From NCBI RefSeq assembly GCF_016807805.1, contig NZ_CP063362.1, positions 2,531,001 through 2,595,000 of the forward strand: a stretch of DNA of 64,000 bases, read 5' to 3'. The notes under the pieces were generated by a model. The model made no database searches and was not told where the DNA came from. It was given only the letters and a program-made list of their open reading frames with translations. Shown one piece after another: positions 25,096 through 33,784 of this stretch (position 1 is the stretch's first letter; every line of letters starts with the position of its first letter). Both the position numbers and the translations under genes were made by a program. Source of the stretch: Xanthobacter dioxanivorans (GTDB lineage: Bacteria; Pseudomonadota; Alphaproteobacteria; Rhizobiales; Xanthobacteraceae).

Positions 25096-25747
25096 CCGCG
25101 AACCTGAGCCTCGGCTACTCGGGACGAAGCGCAGGATGTCGTTGCCCGACTGGCCAATCGTCACCGCTTGGCCCCGTCAAGTCGAGGCGCCGGACCGCGA
25201 CTTCTTCCAGGTACTTGGGCAGCGCCGGTCGCGCACGGGCGGCGATCTTCCCGAACCGAAGCTGGCCGCACTCTTGCGACATTCGACGCAGTTGCGGGAG
25301 CGTCGCCCGGACGGACGGTTCGGGCAATGGGAGAGCCGAACGGCCCCGTCTGCCGGCGGCCTCCATACGCTCCGCCTTCTCGTGATCGGCGCCGGTTTGA
25401 CCGTTGGCGGTCTCTACGACGGCGAGGCGCATGCTCTGCGCGCGCCGACGGACCTGTCGGAGGCTCGGGAGTTGAACCGTAGGAGCGTGCACGAACTGAC
25501 CGGTGCGGACAGCGGCGCGACGATCCAGCTCGTCGCCGACGGGCGGCTCTACGCGGATTGCTACGATGGCTGGGAGACGTTGATGTGGCGCGATGCCGGT
25601 GCGATGAGCGCGATCCTGTCGCTCATCGCAACCGCGCTTTCGGTAAACGCCGTCATTCTCGGCCGTCGTGGCGACGCCATCGTGAACGCCGCGGGCCTGA
25701 CAGGCGATTGGATCGCGGCCGGCGCGCTGCAGTTATCGAGCGGATAA
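25085..25747 (+). CDS. SagB/nitroreductase-like flavoprotein
   Basis: The 220-residue protein shows the nitroreductase (SagB-type) layout: the Arg-rich start of the fold (DFFQVLGQRRSRTGGDLP), RTAPSAGGLHTLRLLVIGAG, GLYDGEAHALR, and a C-terminal WRDAGAMSAILSLIATALSV that matches the FMN-site helix. It would use FMN for two-electron chemistry. Relatives oxidise azolines in peptide pathways, but here it lies with nucleobase enzymes. The start overlaps the QueC-like stop by 11 nt, so coupled translation is likely. Substrate unknown; the family call is by pattern only. Confidence 0.65.
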   Translation: MPTDREPEPRLLGTKRRMSLPDWPIVTAWPRQVEAPDRDFFQVLGQRRSRTGGDLPEPKLAALLRHSTQLRERRPDGRFGQWESRTAPSAGGLHTLRLLVIGAGLTVGGLYDGEAHALRAPTDLSEARELNRRSVHELTGADSGATIQLVADGRLYADCYDGWETLMWRDAGAMSAILSLIATALSVNAVILGRRGDAIVNAAGLTGDWIAAGALQLSSG

Positions 25748-25775
25748 AAATTTCGGCCTTGCGGAAATTTGGCGG

Positions 25776-25820
25776 GAATCCGAACGAGTCTCGTCCGCGA
25801 TGGAAAATCCGTTCGGATTC
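25776..25820. repeat. Perfect 11-bp inverted repeat between the nitroreductase-like and ATP-grasp-like genes
   Basis: GAATCCGAACG (25776-25786) is exactly complementary to CGTTCGGATTC (25810-25820), followed by TTGTAACTTT. A second small palindrome, AAATTTC/GAAATTT, lies at 25748-25770. They may form a terminator or attenuator, or be an operator splitting the cluster into two transcripts. Confidence 0.55.
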
Positions 25821-25902
25821 TTGTAACTTTGTCGTCGCGACGGGTACCCTGCTTCGGTAAGGATGTCGACGAGGCAATTTGATTCGATAGCGAAGGCGAT
25901 TG

Positions 25903-27303
25903 ATGGGCGCGAGCGGAAATTCTCCGGCCAGCGAAAGAGCGTCCCCATTTCGTAAGGACGTCTCTCTCGATCGGTTGGCGGATCGGTTCAACGTCGCGCA
26001 GTTCGTTAGCTTCGCTCCCTCGCCGAAAGGCCCGGTTCAGCAATTCTCGCGACTCGCCGACGCGTCTCCGAATTCCCGCTTCGCCAGCCCTGCGGATGCT
26101 GTGCGCGCACTCTTCCAGAAGAGCGCAGAAGGCTCGGTGAACGTTCGCAGCTTTGACGAGGAACGCCCCCAGAGTCGTGAGTTCATCTATGGGCTTCAAA
26201 CGACCGACGACGTCCTATCGGCATTGGCGCGTTTGTCCGCCGAAGGTCTCTTCATGATCGCCAACGAGACAATTGACGTCTCGGACGGTGGCGTCTCCGG
26301 AGTCGCCATGGGCGAAATCGTGGAGTTCGGGCCGGATACGACCCCGCGTGGCGTTGAGAAGAGCGGCTTCGCTACGTTGCCGCGCGATTGGGCAGAGACG
26401 GTATTCTCGACAGTCTATGGAGCCAGTCCCGACTTCGATTTCGCGACTAGGAGCCGGATCGAATTCAGCCTTCACCCTAAGGCGCGCGGGTACAGGCAGA
26501 CACCGGTCTTGTACTGGGAGTTGGGCGAGGCCGAAGCGTTTCCGGCTCGGCTGGCCGATGCCCGCTGGCCGAACGATTTCTCCCGGATGATCGGCGACAA
26601 AGCCTACGGATTGCTCGTGGCCCATGCCGCCGGTATGCCCGTCCCTCGAACTACGGTGATTGGGCGCCGCGTGGCCCCATTTACGTTCGGTGAACCCACG
26701 GGATCGAACGAAATCTGGCTGCGGACGTGCCCGACGGAGCAGCAGCCCGGGAAGTTCAGCACCTTCCGCGGGTGGAAGGATCCGTTCCTCTTAATGTCGC
26801 AGGAGGATTCCGAGCACAAGGCGGTTGCGTCCGTCCTCTCCCAGTCGGGGATCCCGGCCGCTTGGTCCGGCGCAGCCATTGAGGTCGCCGACGGATCGGT
26901 GGTGATCGAAGGCGTGAAGGGAACGGGCGACAAGCTCATGCTCGGCGCAGCGCAGCCCGCGGATTTGCCACCCCATGTAAAGGCCGCCGTCTTGGCACTC
27001 CACAGGCTTCTTCGGAATCGCGTTGGCGACGTGCGTTTCGAATGGGTCTTCGACGGGCACAAGGCGTGGCTCGTCCAGTTGCACCGTGGCGGGACCAGAT
27101 CCTCGGCCTCGGTTGTCGTTCCCGGCGACGCTAGTCATTGGGTGACCTTCCGGACAGCGGACGGTCTTGAGGTCCTACGGAAGCTCGTCAACGATTTACC
27201 CACGGGGGCTGGCATCGTCATCGACGGCCCCGTCGGTTTGACAAGCCACATCGCCGACTTGGTACGCAAGGCAGGGATCCCGACGCGTTTCGGTACGGGA
27301 TAA
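25903..27303 (+). CDS. ATP-grasp / PEP-synthase-like protein of unknown function
   Basis: The 466-residue protein is not a known family member I can name with certainty. The region DKAYGLLVAHAAGMPVPRTT (about 230-250), an Arg-containing IWLRTCPTEQQPGKFSTFRG loop, and the late DVRFEWVFDGHKAWLVQLHR resemble the ATP-binding half of PEP synthase and pyruvate phosphate dikinase. Acidic residues near the end (E-W-V-F-D-G) would be metal ligands. If so, it could ligate or phosphorylate a product of the cluster. ATG 25903 follows GAAGG; TTG 25900 is an alternative. It is separated from the nitroreductase-like gene by an inverted repeat but co-oriented with it. Confidence 0.55.
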   Translation: MGASGNSPASERASPFRKDVSLDRLADRFNVAQFVSFAPSPKGPVQQFSRLADASPNSRFASPADAVRALFQKSAEGSVNVRSFDEERPQSREFIYGLQTTDDVLSALARLSAEGLFMIANETIDVSDGGVSGVAMGEIVEFGPDTTPRGVEKSGFATLPRDWAETVFSTVYGASPDFDFATRSRIEFSLHPKARGYRQTPVLYWELGEAEAFPARLADARWPNDFSRMIGDKAYGLLVAHAAGMPVPRTTVIGRRVAPFTFGEPTGSNEIWLRTCPTEQQPGKFSTFRGWKDPFLLMSQEDSEHKAVASVLSQSGIPAAWSGAAIEVADGSVVIEGVKGTGDKLMLGAAQPADLPPHVKAAVLALHRLLRNRVGDVRFEWVFDGHKAWLVQLHRGGTRSSASVVVPGDASHWVTFRTADGLEVLRKLVNDLPTGAGIVIDGPVGLTSHIADLVRKAGIPTRFGTG

Positions 27304-27399
27304 TTCAACGAATTCAGAAGACGGGCCTTGCTGCCACGGCAGCTTGAGGAAACAACTCCCGCCTCGGCGACTCGGAACATTTACCTGGAGGGACCCACT

Positions 27400-27588
27400 A
27401 TGGCATTCGCTGCCGTTATAGAAGCCAGAGAAAACGCCAAGAGCCGTCTCGGCACGCTTCGGGAGGCGATGCGTATCCGTCGCGAGCGCGAGAAGCAGGC
27501 GAGTGACCAGGCTGACGCTACCGCGGACGGGACCGCCGTTCCGAAGGCGCAGGTGAGGGCCAAGGCCAAGGTCGCCGGAGGTCGGTGA
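27400..27588 (+). CDS. Small charged protein upstream of the dGTPase
   Basis: The 62-residue, Arg/Lys/Ala-rich protein (FAAVIEARENAKSRLGTLRE, then RREREKQASDQ) is probably a single long helix with a basic disordered tail. GGAGGG (27388-27393) before the ATG is a strong RBS. It overlaps the start of the dGTPase-type gene (GTGA). I recognise no family. It could be a partner, inhibitor or antitoxin-like regulator of the dGTPase; this is only suggested by coupling. Confidence 0.6.
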   Translation: MAFAAVIEARENAKSRLGTLREAMRIRREREKQASDQADATADGTAVPKAQVRAKAKVAGGR

Positions 27589-28991
27589 GCCCCATGTACC
27601 GCGATGTGGATTTTCGGCGCGAAGTGGATGGGCCGGACGGCCAGGAAAAGGACTGGCGGGACGAGTTCTCCCGCGATTATGGTCGGGTGATCCACAGCGC
27701 GAGTTTCCGACGCCTCCAGGGAAAAACGCAGGTTTTTCCCAGCCGGGAATCGGATTTCTTTCGTAACCGCCTTACGCATTCGCTTGAAGTCGCGCAGATC
27801 GCACAGGGCATTGCCGAGCGGTTGAATCATGACCACGCGAAAGACCTCGGAGGAAAGGGAGTCGACGGTCGACTTTGCGCTACTGCGGGCCTGATCCACG
27901 ACATCGGCCATCCGCCGTTCGGCCACAACGGCGAGAAGGCCCTCGACAAGGCTATGCTCCGATACGGCGGGTTCGAGGGCAACGCACAGACGTTGCGCAT
28001 CGTCACCCGCCTAGAGAAGAAGAAGCGGTACCTCAAACCGGTCGGTGGGGACAACCGCGCTGGATACAATCTCTGTCACCGGACGATTGCGTCGGCGCTC
28101 AAATATGACCGCGAGATCCCTGCCACGCGAACAGACAAGGACGATCTCGTCAAAGGTTATTACGCGTCCGAGAAGATCATTGTTCGAAGGGTAAAACACT
28201 CCATACTCGATGGGTATCGGCTGCACCCGGACGAGTTGTTTAAGACGATCGAGTGTTCGATCATGGATCTAGCCGATGACATCGCCTATTCGGTCTATGA
28301 TTTGGAGGATTGCTTGAAGGTCGGCATCCTGTCGCCGGCCGAGATTCTAGCATCCGAAGACAAGCTCCTGACCATTGTAGCCAAGGCAGTTTCAAAGCAA
28401 TTGGGATACAACGTCCCAGTTAGCGATGTACTCGACGTCTTCCTCGATATATTCTCCGAATTTGTAAAGGACGACAACGGCGCCGAGGCGATCAAGGACG
28501 AGAGCGAGAGGGACCGCCTGCTCCGCTCGTTCACCGAAATCTATGTTTCGTCCAAGAAATTGGGCGAGGACGGGTACAGCAGGACAAAGCTGTCGTCGGA
28601 ACTCGTCCATAACTTCATAACCGGCGTCGAACTCACTGTGCATAAGGAGTGCCCAGCCCTGAGTTCCGTCAAACTGCCGACGAAGTTGGCTCTCCGGAAG
28701 GAGGTGCTCAAGCAGTACACTTTTGCCGCCGCCATCTATTCTCCGCGCGTCAAGCTGGGAGAATATCGCGGGTCGGATTTGGTAGCCGACATCTTCGATG
28801 CGCTGATGAGCGAGAAGGGCGACCTTCTGATGCCGCCCGATGTAAGAGAAATCGTGAACGCAACTGGTAACAAGAAGATAAAGGCTCGAACTGTATGCGA
28901 TTTTGTCGCCGGCATGACAGATCGTTATGCCATGGAGTTCTGGGCCCGTCTTAACTCTGATGCCGCAGAGAGCATGTTTAAGCCCATTTAA
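27585..28991 (+). CDS. dGTPase-type HD-domain dNTP triphosphohydrolase
   Basis: The 468-residue protein (GTG 27585; ATG 27594 is the alternative) shows the full Dgt-like HD signature: FRRLQGKTQVF, RNRLTHSLEVAQIAQ with His65, GLIHDIGHPPFGHNGEKALD with His105-Asp106, and LADDIAYSVYDLEDCL. Such enzymes cleave dNTPs to deoxynucleosides and triphosphate. Depleting dNTPs is a known anti-phage strategy of dGTPases. It closes the cargo cluster, coupled to a tiny charged gene. The local base composition is less GC-rich than the ICE backbone, which suggests separate acquisition. Confidence 0.9.
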   Translation: MSPMYRDVDFRREVDGPDGQEKDWRDEFSRDYGRVIHSASFRRLQGKTQVFPSRESDFFRNRLTHSLEVAQIAQGIAERLNHDHAKDLGGKGVDGRLCATAGLIHDIGHPPFGHNGEKALDKAMLRYGGFEGNAQTLRIVTRLEKKKRYLKPVGGDNRAGYNLCHRTIASALKYDREIPATRTDKDDLVKGYYASEKIIVRRVKHSILDGYRLHPDELFKTIECSIMDLADDIAYSVYDLEDCLKVGILSPAEILASEDKLLTIVAKAVSKQLGYNVPVSDVLDVFLDIFSEFVKDDNGAEAIKDESERDRLLRSFTEIYVSSKKLGEDGYSRTKLSSELVHNFITGVELTVHKECPALSSVKLPTKLALRKEVLKQYTFAAAIYSPRVKLGEYRGSDLVADIFDALMSEKGDLLMPPDVREIVNATGNKKIKARTVCDFVAGMTDRYAMEFWARLNSDAAESMFKPI

Positions 28992-29109
28992 GTGCCTTCC
29001 GAACAGTCATGTTAGTCATCGCCTGGATTGACAAAGACAAGCGTCCCTGCATGAACTGGTGGAGGCTCTCAATGACCTGCCAAGCCGAGGCGCGCGGTCG
29101 TCCGTGGCG

Positions 29110-30258
29110 TTAGCGTCCATCTAGGAAGAATTCGGCGCGACGCCGGTCTTCCAGGCTCACGACGGTGTGGATGAAGGCTGGACTGGCCGCGATCGAGCGG
29201 TCGACCAGCTCAGCCAAGCCCTTGACGACGTGGGCTTGTCGCTGCGACAGCGCTTTACGGATCCGCCGGAGATCGGACAGTTCGGTCCGATTGACGAAAG
29301 TGAAGAGCCGACCGATCAGCCCGACCACCACATCGGAAACCTGGACACCTGGTTCGTGGTGCGAGACGGCGAAGCGATGATTCGTGAACGGCCTCCCTGC
29401 GGACACGAAGGGCAGCTGCGCCAGGCGCTTTTCGATCTCGGGCTCGACGTCGAGAACATGAGCGGCGTTTTTCAGTAGGCATAGCCGCTGGATGAAGAAA
29501 TGAGCGTAGTGGTCGATAAGGACGTTGGGCACCTCGTCCTCTAGGAAGGGGAGGCGATCGAGCCGCTCGCCGAGCTGCAGAGTCCCCTTGAGCATTTGAT
29601 AGTTGAACTCGGGCATGAGGTGCTCGGCCTTTTCCAGCCGGGCCCGAAGTTCAGCCACGAACGGCCTGCGGCGATCCCTGCCGACATTGGGATAGTCGTA
29701 CCGGCGATAGAGATCGATCAGGCCGGCTTCGTCGCGCCGTAGAATTCTGTAAAGGTCATCCTTCAGGTTAGCTGCGAACGCGGCTAAGGGTGCTTTATCG
29801 CCCTCGGCGATGATCGAGTCGACGATGTCGACCACTGACCAGTAGAGGGGATCCAAGGCAGTGTAGTGTATGAATAGCTCCTGCGCTGATAGCCAGTCGA
29901 TGAAGGTCGCGATTCTGTGCTCTTCGAGCACTTTCAGGAAGTCGCCCTCGCCAACGTGCTTAAATTTCATTTCAGGTGTCGCCGGCTGCATGCGGATGGT
30001 TTTGCGCAGATCGGTCAGGTCGATCGGACGCGGAGGGCCAGGATGGCCAATGCCGCCCAGGACGAAGGTCTTCAGATTCTGCACATTGAGGCCGTCAGGC
30101 CGCACGTGGAGACGTCGGTCGTTGCCGGTTTCGTCGTAGTAGAGAGTGTAAACCTCATCCACGCCAGTCAGGCCGTGTAGCGCGATGTCCGCGCGGCGCA
30201 GGTCGTCAACGTCGATCATTTCTTGCTCCCAAACCATACCGACGTCCGTGATCGCCAC
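29110..30258 (-). CDS. DUF3800 domain-containing protein
   Basis: The 382-residue protein has DUF3800 features: an N-terminal strand with acidic residues (VYTLYYDETGNDRRLHVR, about 37-54) and the late QVSDVVVGLIGRL motif with Asp. DUF3800 has an RNase H-like fold and recurs in defence islands and mobile elements, but its biochemical role is not settled. The protein starts at GTG 30258 or at ATG 30237, and neither has a strong SD. It converges on the dGTPase gene (118-bp gap). Confidence 0.75.
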   Translation of the reverse strand: MAITDVGMVWEQEMIDVDDLRRADIALHGLTGVDEVYTLYYDETGNDRRLHVRPDGLNVQNLKTFVLGGIGHPGPPRPIDLTDLRKTIRMQPATPEMKFKHVGEGDFLKVLEEHRIATFIDWLSAQELFIHYTALDPLYWSVVDIVDSIIAEGDKAPLAAFAANLKDDLYRILRRDEAGLIDLYRRYDYPNVGRDRRRPFVAELRARLEKAEHLMPEFNYQMLKGTLQLGERLDRLPFLEDEVPNVLIDHYAHFFIQRLCLLKNAAHVLDVEPEIEKRLAQLPFVSAGRPFTNHRFAVSHHEPGVQVSDVVVGLIGRLFTFVNRTELSDLRRIRKALSQRQAHVVKGLAELVDRSIAASPAFIHTVVSLEDRRRAEFFLDGR

Positions 30259-30497
30259 TCATGGAGCCTTCCGCTCAACCCATCTGTCCACAATGCTGAA
30301 CGGAACGCCCTAGGGCGAAGCGCCAGGGTCGGCTGCATCGAGCGAAGGGCTCGCCTTTTTGCCGATGCTTGACGTTGCCTTCAGGCGGAGGGCCTCCATA
30401 CAGGCTGCCGCCAGGGCCTCGGCGACCTGGCGGCCACAGATTCGTCACGTCCAGGCAGGCAATCAGCTAGCCACGATGTGGCCTTGGAGACTTCACC

Positions 30498-31700
30498 TCA
30501 GCCAAGCTTCTGCGGGAAGGGAATGACAACACCGGCCTCTGAGGGCGCCTCACGTGAACGGGAGTGGCCATTTTTCAACTGCACCAACTCGCCAGCCTTC
30601 TCCTTGAACCATCCAGACGGCAATGCAGTCAGCCGCTCGATATCGGTTGGCGACATCGTGAACTCGACCGCCAACAGGTCTGCTTTGGTACGCCCTCCCG
30701 CATTCACAAGCAGATTGAGGGCCTCCCTCAGAGTCCGTGGCTGCGTGAGGGGCCACTCTCTGTCCAGAGGCTCTTCCTTCGTCCAACCGCGCGCAGAATG
30801 CAGCTTATAGAGATCCGTCACATAGTCTCGAGGTATAATTTGAAGGTCTGCGAGTCGACGAATCTGCGCCTTGATGGATACACGCCAACGCTCCTTCAGG
30901 TTTAGAAGGTTGGCCAGCGAGGGGCGTCGCACTTCCAACGGGTATGATGTCGAAGGCATCAAGAAGGCGCTTGCGAGCCGAAACGCCTGAGCCTCGATGT
31001 CCTTCAGGCTGTCATTGAACTCATCTTCACTGACGTTTTGATGCAATACTGCATGCGCCAGTTCATGTGCTCCATCCATCTGACGCCGAGGAAATGACAT
31101 CTTGTCAGTGGCGAGCAAAATATGTGGGCGCCCGTCGACAGGGGACCAGCTGCAAAGTCCGTCGAGCCGAGCCGTGCCCATTTCAATCGTGCCGACAATG
31201 ACACCGACTCGCTCAAGCAGGGAGATGATATCTCCGCACGGACCTTCGCCGAGTTTCCAGTGGCGGCGCAGCTCAAGCGCAATCTGCTCGATATCCTCCG
31301 TGCGCAGCTGTCTCCAGGAGGCTCCAGCGAGTACATCAGGTATATCGACGTGCGGAAAATCCACATAGTGCTGCAAGATAGAGCTGACCTCCTGGAGCCA
31401 GCTCATCTGCGACCTCTGAAATTTGAGGTCGGGCACGTACGTGCTCGAAAGTGCACGATGAAACATCGGCCGATCGGACACGCAAATGGGGCGCAGGAAA
31501 AACTCTCGCCGGACGCCAAAGGCTACAGCGATTTCTGCCAGAGCGTTGGCATCGGGCGCAATCTCACCCTTCTGCCAACGGCTCACCGTGCTCGCAGCGA
31601 CGTTTAGCCGTTCAGCGAGATCCTTCTGGGTCTTAATACGGCGTGCGGCCCGGGCTTCTTCAAGCCGGGCCGGCACAAATCCGGGTGTCCCTACGCGCAT
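30498..31700 (-). CDS. XRE-ImmA/IrrE metallopeptidase
   Basis: The 400-residue protein starts with an HTH (RIKTQKDLAERLNVAASTVS, then WQKGEIAPDANALAEIA). The zinc-peptidase motif DGAHELAHAVLHQ (about 219-231) follows, with a later downstream Glu region (DSLKDIEAQAFRLASAFLMP). Such proteins cleave cognate repressors and relieve ICE or prophage regulation, or act as toxin-antitoxin partners. It lies 38 bp downstream of the Pro-rich-tail gene 31739-32467 in the same direction, a likely partner. Confidence 0.85.
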   Translation of the reverse strand: MRVGTPGFVPARLEEARAARRIKTQKDLAERLNVAASTVSRWQKGEIAPDANALAEIAVAFGVRREFFLRPICVSDRPMFHRALSSTYVPDLKFQRSQMSWLQEVSSILQHYVDFPHVDIPDVLAGASWRQLRTEDIEQIALELRRHWKLGEGPCGDIISLLERVGVIVGTIEMGTARLDGLCSWSPVDGRPHILLATDKMSFPRRQMDGAHELAHAVLHQNVSEDEFNDSLKDIEAQAFRLASAFLMPSTSYPLEVRRPSLANLLNLKERWRVSIKAQIRRLADLQIIPRDYVTDLYKLHSARGWTKEEPLDREWPLTQPRTLREALNLLVNAGGRTKADLLAVEFTMSPTDIERLTALPSGWFKEKAGELVQLKNGHSRSREAPSEAGVVIPFPQKLG

Positions 31701-31738
31701 GTCCGTCTCGTCCCCCCGTCCCCGAATCTGAGGGCAGG

Positions 31739-32467
31739 CTACCTCGTTCCCGTATCCTTCTTTTCGTCATCCTCCGGAAGCTCCGGAGGGACATAAGGTG
31801 CCACGCCCTTCTTGAGGATTACCCCTGAAGTCGGGGGCTCCGGCGGTGGAGCTGGGGGAGCCGGCTTGTCGTCCTGACCGCTCATGAACCTGCCGAGAGG
31901 CTCATAGAGAACGAAGCTCTGATAGCGAGCATCAATAATGCCGATCGCCATCTCATCGATGAAGCCCGCTCTATCTCGGTCGCGCGCGACCAGCAGCAGG
32001 ACGAAAATGTCGCCGTCCTTCGGCGCACCAGTATCGAAAAGCCCAGGTTGCAAGTGATAGTTCACACGCACGCCCGCAAGGCGAGACTTGTTCTTCGGGG
32101 GAAGCGCATTCGGCTCCGGAATCGCGGCAAGACCGAATATGAAGCCCTGACTGCCAGTCACAAATCTGAAGAACGGCTGAAACACCTTAAGGTCGGTATC
32201 TGGAACGATCCCGCCGTCCAGGAGCTGACCACCATATTCTTGGCAAATCTCCTCAAAACGCTCTTCCATCATGCGGAAGCGCAGTTGCCCTTCTGCCCCC
32301 CGTGCGCGGCGCCGATCCTTCAAGCCTGAATGATCGCGGACGACCCCATGGGCCTTCATCGCTTCGGCCCGAAGGGCGTCTTCAAGGCTCAGAAGGAAAT
32401 CCTTCGTCAGGGTGAGGCGAAGTAGGCGAAGCGTTGTCGATTCGATCATCCGAACCAGTCCATGCAT
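31739..32467 (-). CDS. Unknown protein with Pro-rich C-terminal tail, upstream of XRE-ImmA
   Basis: From the Met at 32467 the 242-residue protein has an N-terminal helical region (LLRLTLTKDFLLSLEDALRA), a mixed alpha/beta middle (PGLFDTGAPKDGDIFVLLLV, then FIDEMAIGIIDARYQSFVLY) and a Pro-rich tail (PAPPAPPPEPP). No family is recognised. The frame is open to 32785, but the extra N-terminal text is poor protein. It is probably co-transcribed with the XRE-ImmA gene. It could be a toxin or effector whose partner peptidase or regulator follows; this is unproven. Confidence 0.55.
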   Translation of the reverse strand: MHGLVRMIESTTLRLLRLTLTKDFLLSLEDALRAEAMKAHGVVRDHSGLKDRRRARGAEGQLRFRMMEERFEEICQEYGGQLLDGGIVPDTDLKVFQPFFRFVTGSQGFIFGLAAIPEPNALPPKNKSRLAGVRVNYHLQPGLFDTGAPKDGDIFVLLLVARDRDRAGFIDEMAIGIIDARYQSFVLYEPLGRFMSGQDDKPAPPAPPPEPPTSGVILKKGVAPYVPPELPEDDEKKDTGTR

Positions 32468-32797
32468 TTGCGTCTTGACCGAATTAGGCCCCAAGAAATT
32501 GCGCAATGCAAGTGCGCTGTGCCTGCGTATGTGGAAATTTCGAGCGAGGACAACATGCGCGATGCTGGCAACGCGACGCTGCTTTGTGAACCCAAAAGCG
32601 GCTCGCAATTTTCTTCGGGAGAATGGCAGCCCACATTGCCCGGCAAGGGCATCAAAGCAGGGCGCCCGCTTTTGCCTGTCTTTGCACGCCGCGCCGCGAT
32701 GCCTGTGTTCTGTTGTTGAATCTCCCCCAATTCCCCCTTCTTTAATCATCCCCGTCCGGGAAGCCCCTGCATCGCTCCCGGCCAAGTCGGGGATGAA
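32468..32797. other. Intergenic region before trbB
   Basis: This 330-bp spacer is the only room for a promoter of trbB-trbI, because upstream genes (29.1-32.5 kb) run in the opposite direction. I could not identify a specific promoter. It is somewhat AT-richer than the trb genes. Confidence 0.4.
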
Positions 32798-33784
32798 ATG
32801 GCGGCTTCAGCTTACAGTTCGGAGAGCCTGACGCGCGGCGCGCGCATGCTGCGCACCGCTCTCGGGCCCGTAATCTCCCGCCTTCTCGAAGACCCTTCCG
32901 TCGTCGAGATCATGCTCAACCCCGATGGGCACCTCTGGGTCGACCGACTGTCCGAGGGGCTCGCCGCCACAGGCGAGCGGCTAAGTGCCGGCGATGGTGA
33001 GCGTATCATCCGCCTCGTCGCACACCACATCGGCATCGAGGTCCACGCCGGAGCGCCTCGGATCTCTGCCGAACTGCCCGGAACGGGAGAGCGGTTCGAG
33101 GGCCTGCTCCCACCTGTCGTCGCCGCACCAACCTTCGCCATCCGCAAGCCCGCCGTCGCCGTGTTCACCCTCGACGACTATGTCGCCGCCGGCATCATGT
33201 CGGCAGGGCAGGCCGAAGTCCTCCGTCACTGTGTTGCCTCCTGCGCCAACATCCTGGTGGCCGGCGGCACCTCCACCGGCAAGACCACCCTCACCAATGC
33301 CCTCCTGGCCGAAGTGGCCAAGACTTCCGAGCGGGTCATCCTGATCGAGGACACCCGCGAGCTCCAGTGCGCCGCGCCCAATCTCGTGGCCATGCGCACC
33401 AAGGACGGAGTCGCCTCGCTCTCCGACCTCGTGCGCTCCTCGCTCCGCCTGCGACCTGATCGGATCCCCATCGGCGAGGTGCGTGGGGCCGAGGCCCTGG
33501 ATCTCCTGAAGGCGTGGGGCACGGGCCATCCCGGTGGCATCGGCACCATCCATGCCGGCAGCGCCATGGGCGCCCTGCGACGGCTGGAGCAGCTCATTCA
33601 GGAAGCCGTCGTCACCGTCCCGCGTGCCCTGATCGCAGAGACCATCAACCTCATCGCTGTGTTGTCCGGCCGCGGTGCCGCGCGCCGGCTCACCGAGCTC
33701 GCCCGCGTCGAAGGCCTCGGCCCCGACGGCGATTACCGGCTCTCTCCCGCCTTCCCTCCGACCGACGAAGGAACCTGCCTGTGA
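32798..33784 (+). CDS. trbB: Conjugal transfer ATPase TrbB
   Basis: The 328-residue protein is a VirB11-like traffic ATPase. Walker A is [15 protein letters not shown], the Asp box is [11 protein letters not shown], and [20 protein letters not shown] plus [11 protein letters not shown] are the typical His/Walker B region. It powers assembly or substrate transfer in the Trb type IV secretion system. ATG 32798 is at the new junction left by the cargo; the first residues ([11 protein letters not shown]) vary among relatives. The stop overlaps the trbC start. Confidence 0.95.
   Translation: MAASAYSSESLTRGARMLRTALGPVISRLLEDPSVVEIMLNPDGHLWVDRLSEGLAATGERLSAGDGERIIRLVAHHIGIEVHAGAPRISAELPGTGERFEGLLPPVVAAPTFAIRKPAVAVFTLDDYVAAGIMSAGQAEVLRHCVASCANILVAGGTSTGKTTLTNALLAEVAKTSERVILIEDTRELQCAAPNLVAMRTKDGVASLSDLVRSSLRLRPDRIPIGEVRGAEALDLLKAWGTGHPGGIGTIHAGSAMGALRRLEQLIQEAVVTVPRALIAETINLIAVLSGRGAARRLTELARVEGLGPDGDYRLSPAFPPTDEGTCL

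Noticed and set aside
22040..28991. A complete type IV CBASS system
   Set aside because: No CD-NTase, TGT-like or CBASS effector gene is visible in or near the cluster; only OGG-like and QueC-like proteins are shared.
24502..28991. Qat defence system (QatABCD)
   Set aside because: The QueC-like gene is present, but no QatA ATPase, QatB or TatD-type nuclease is found.
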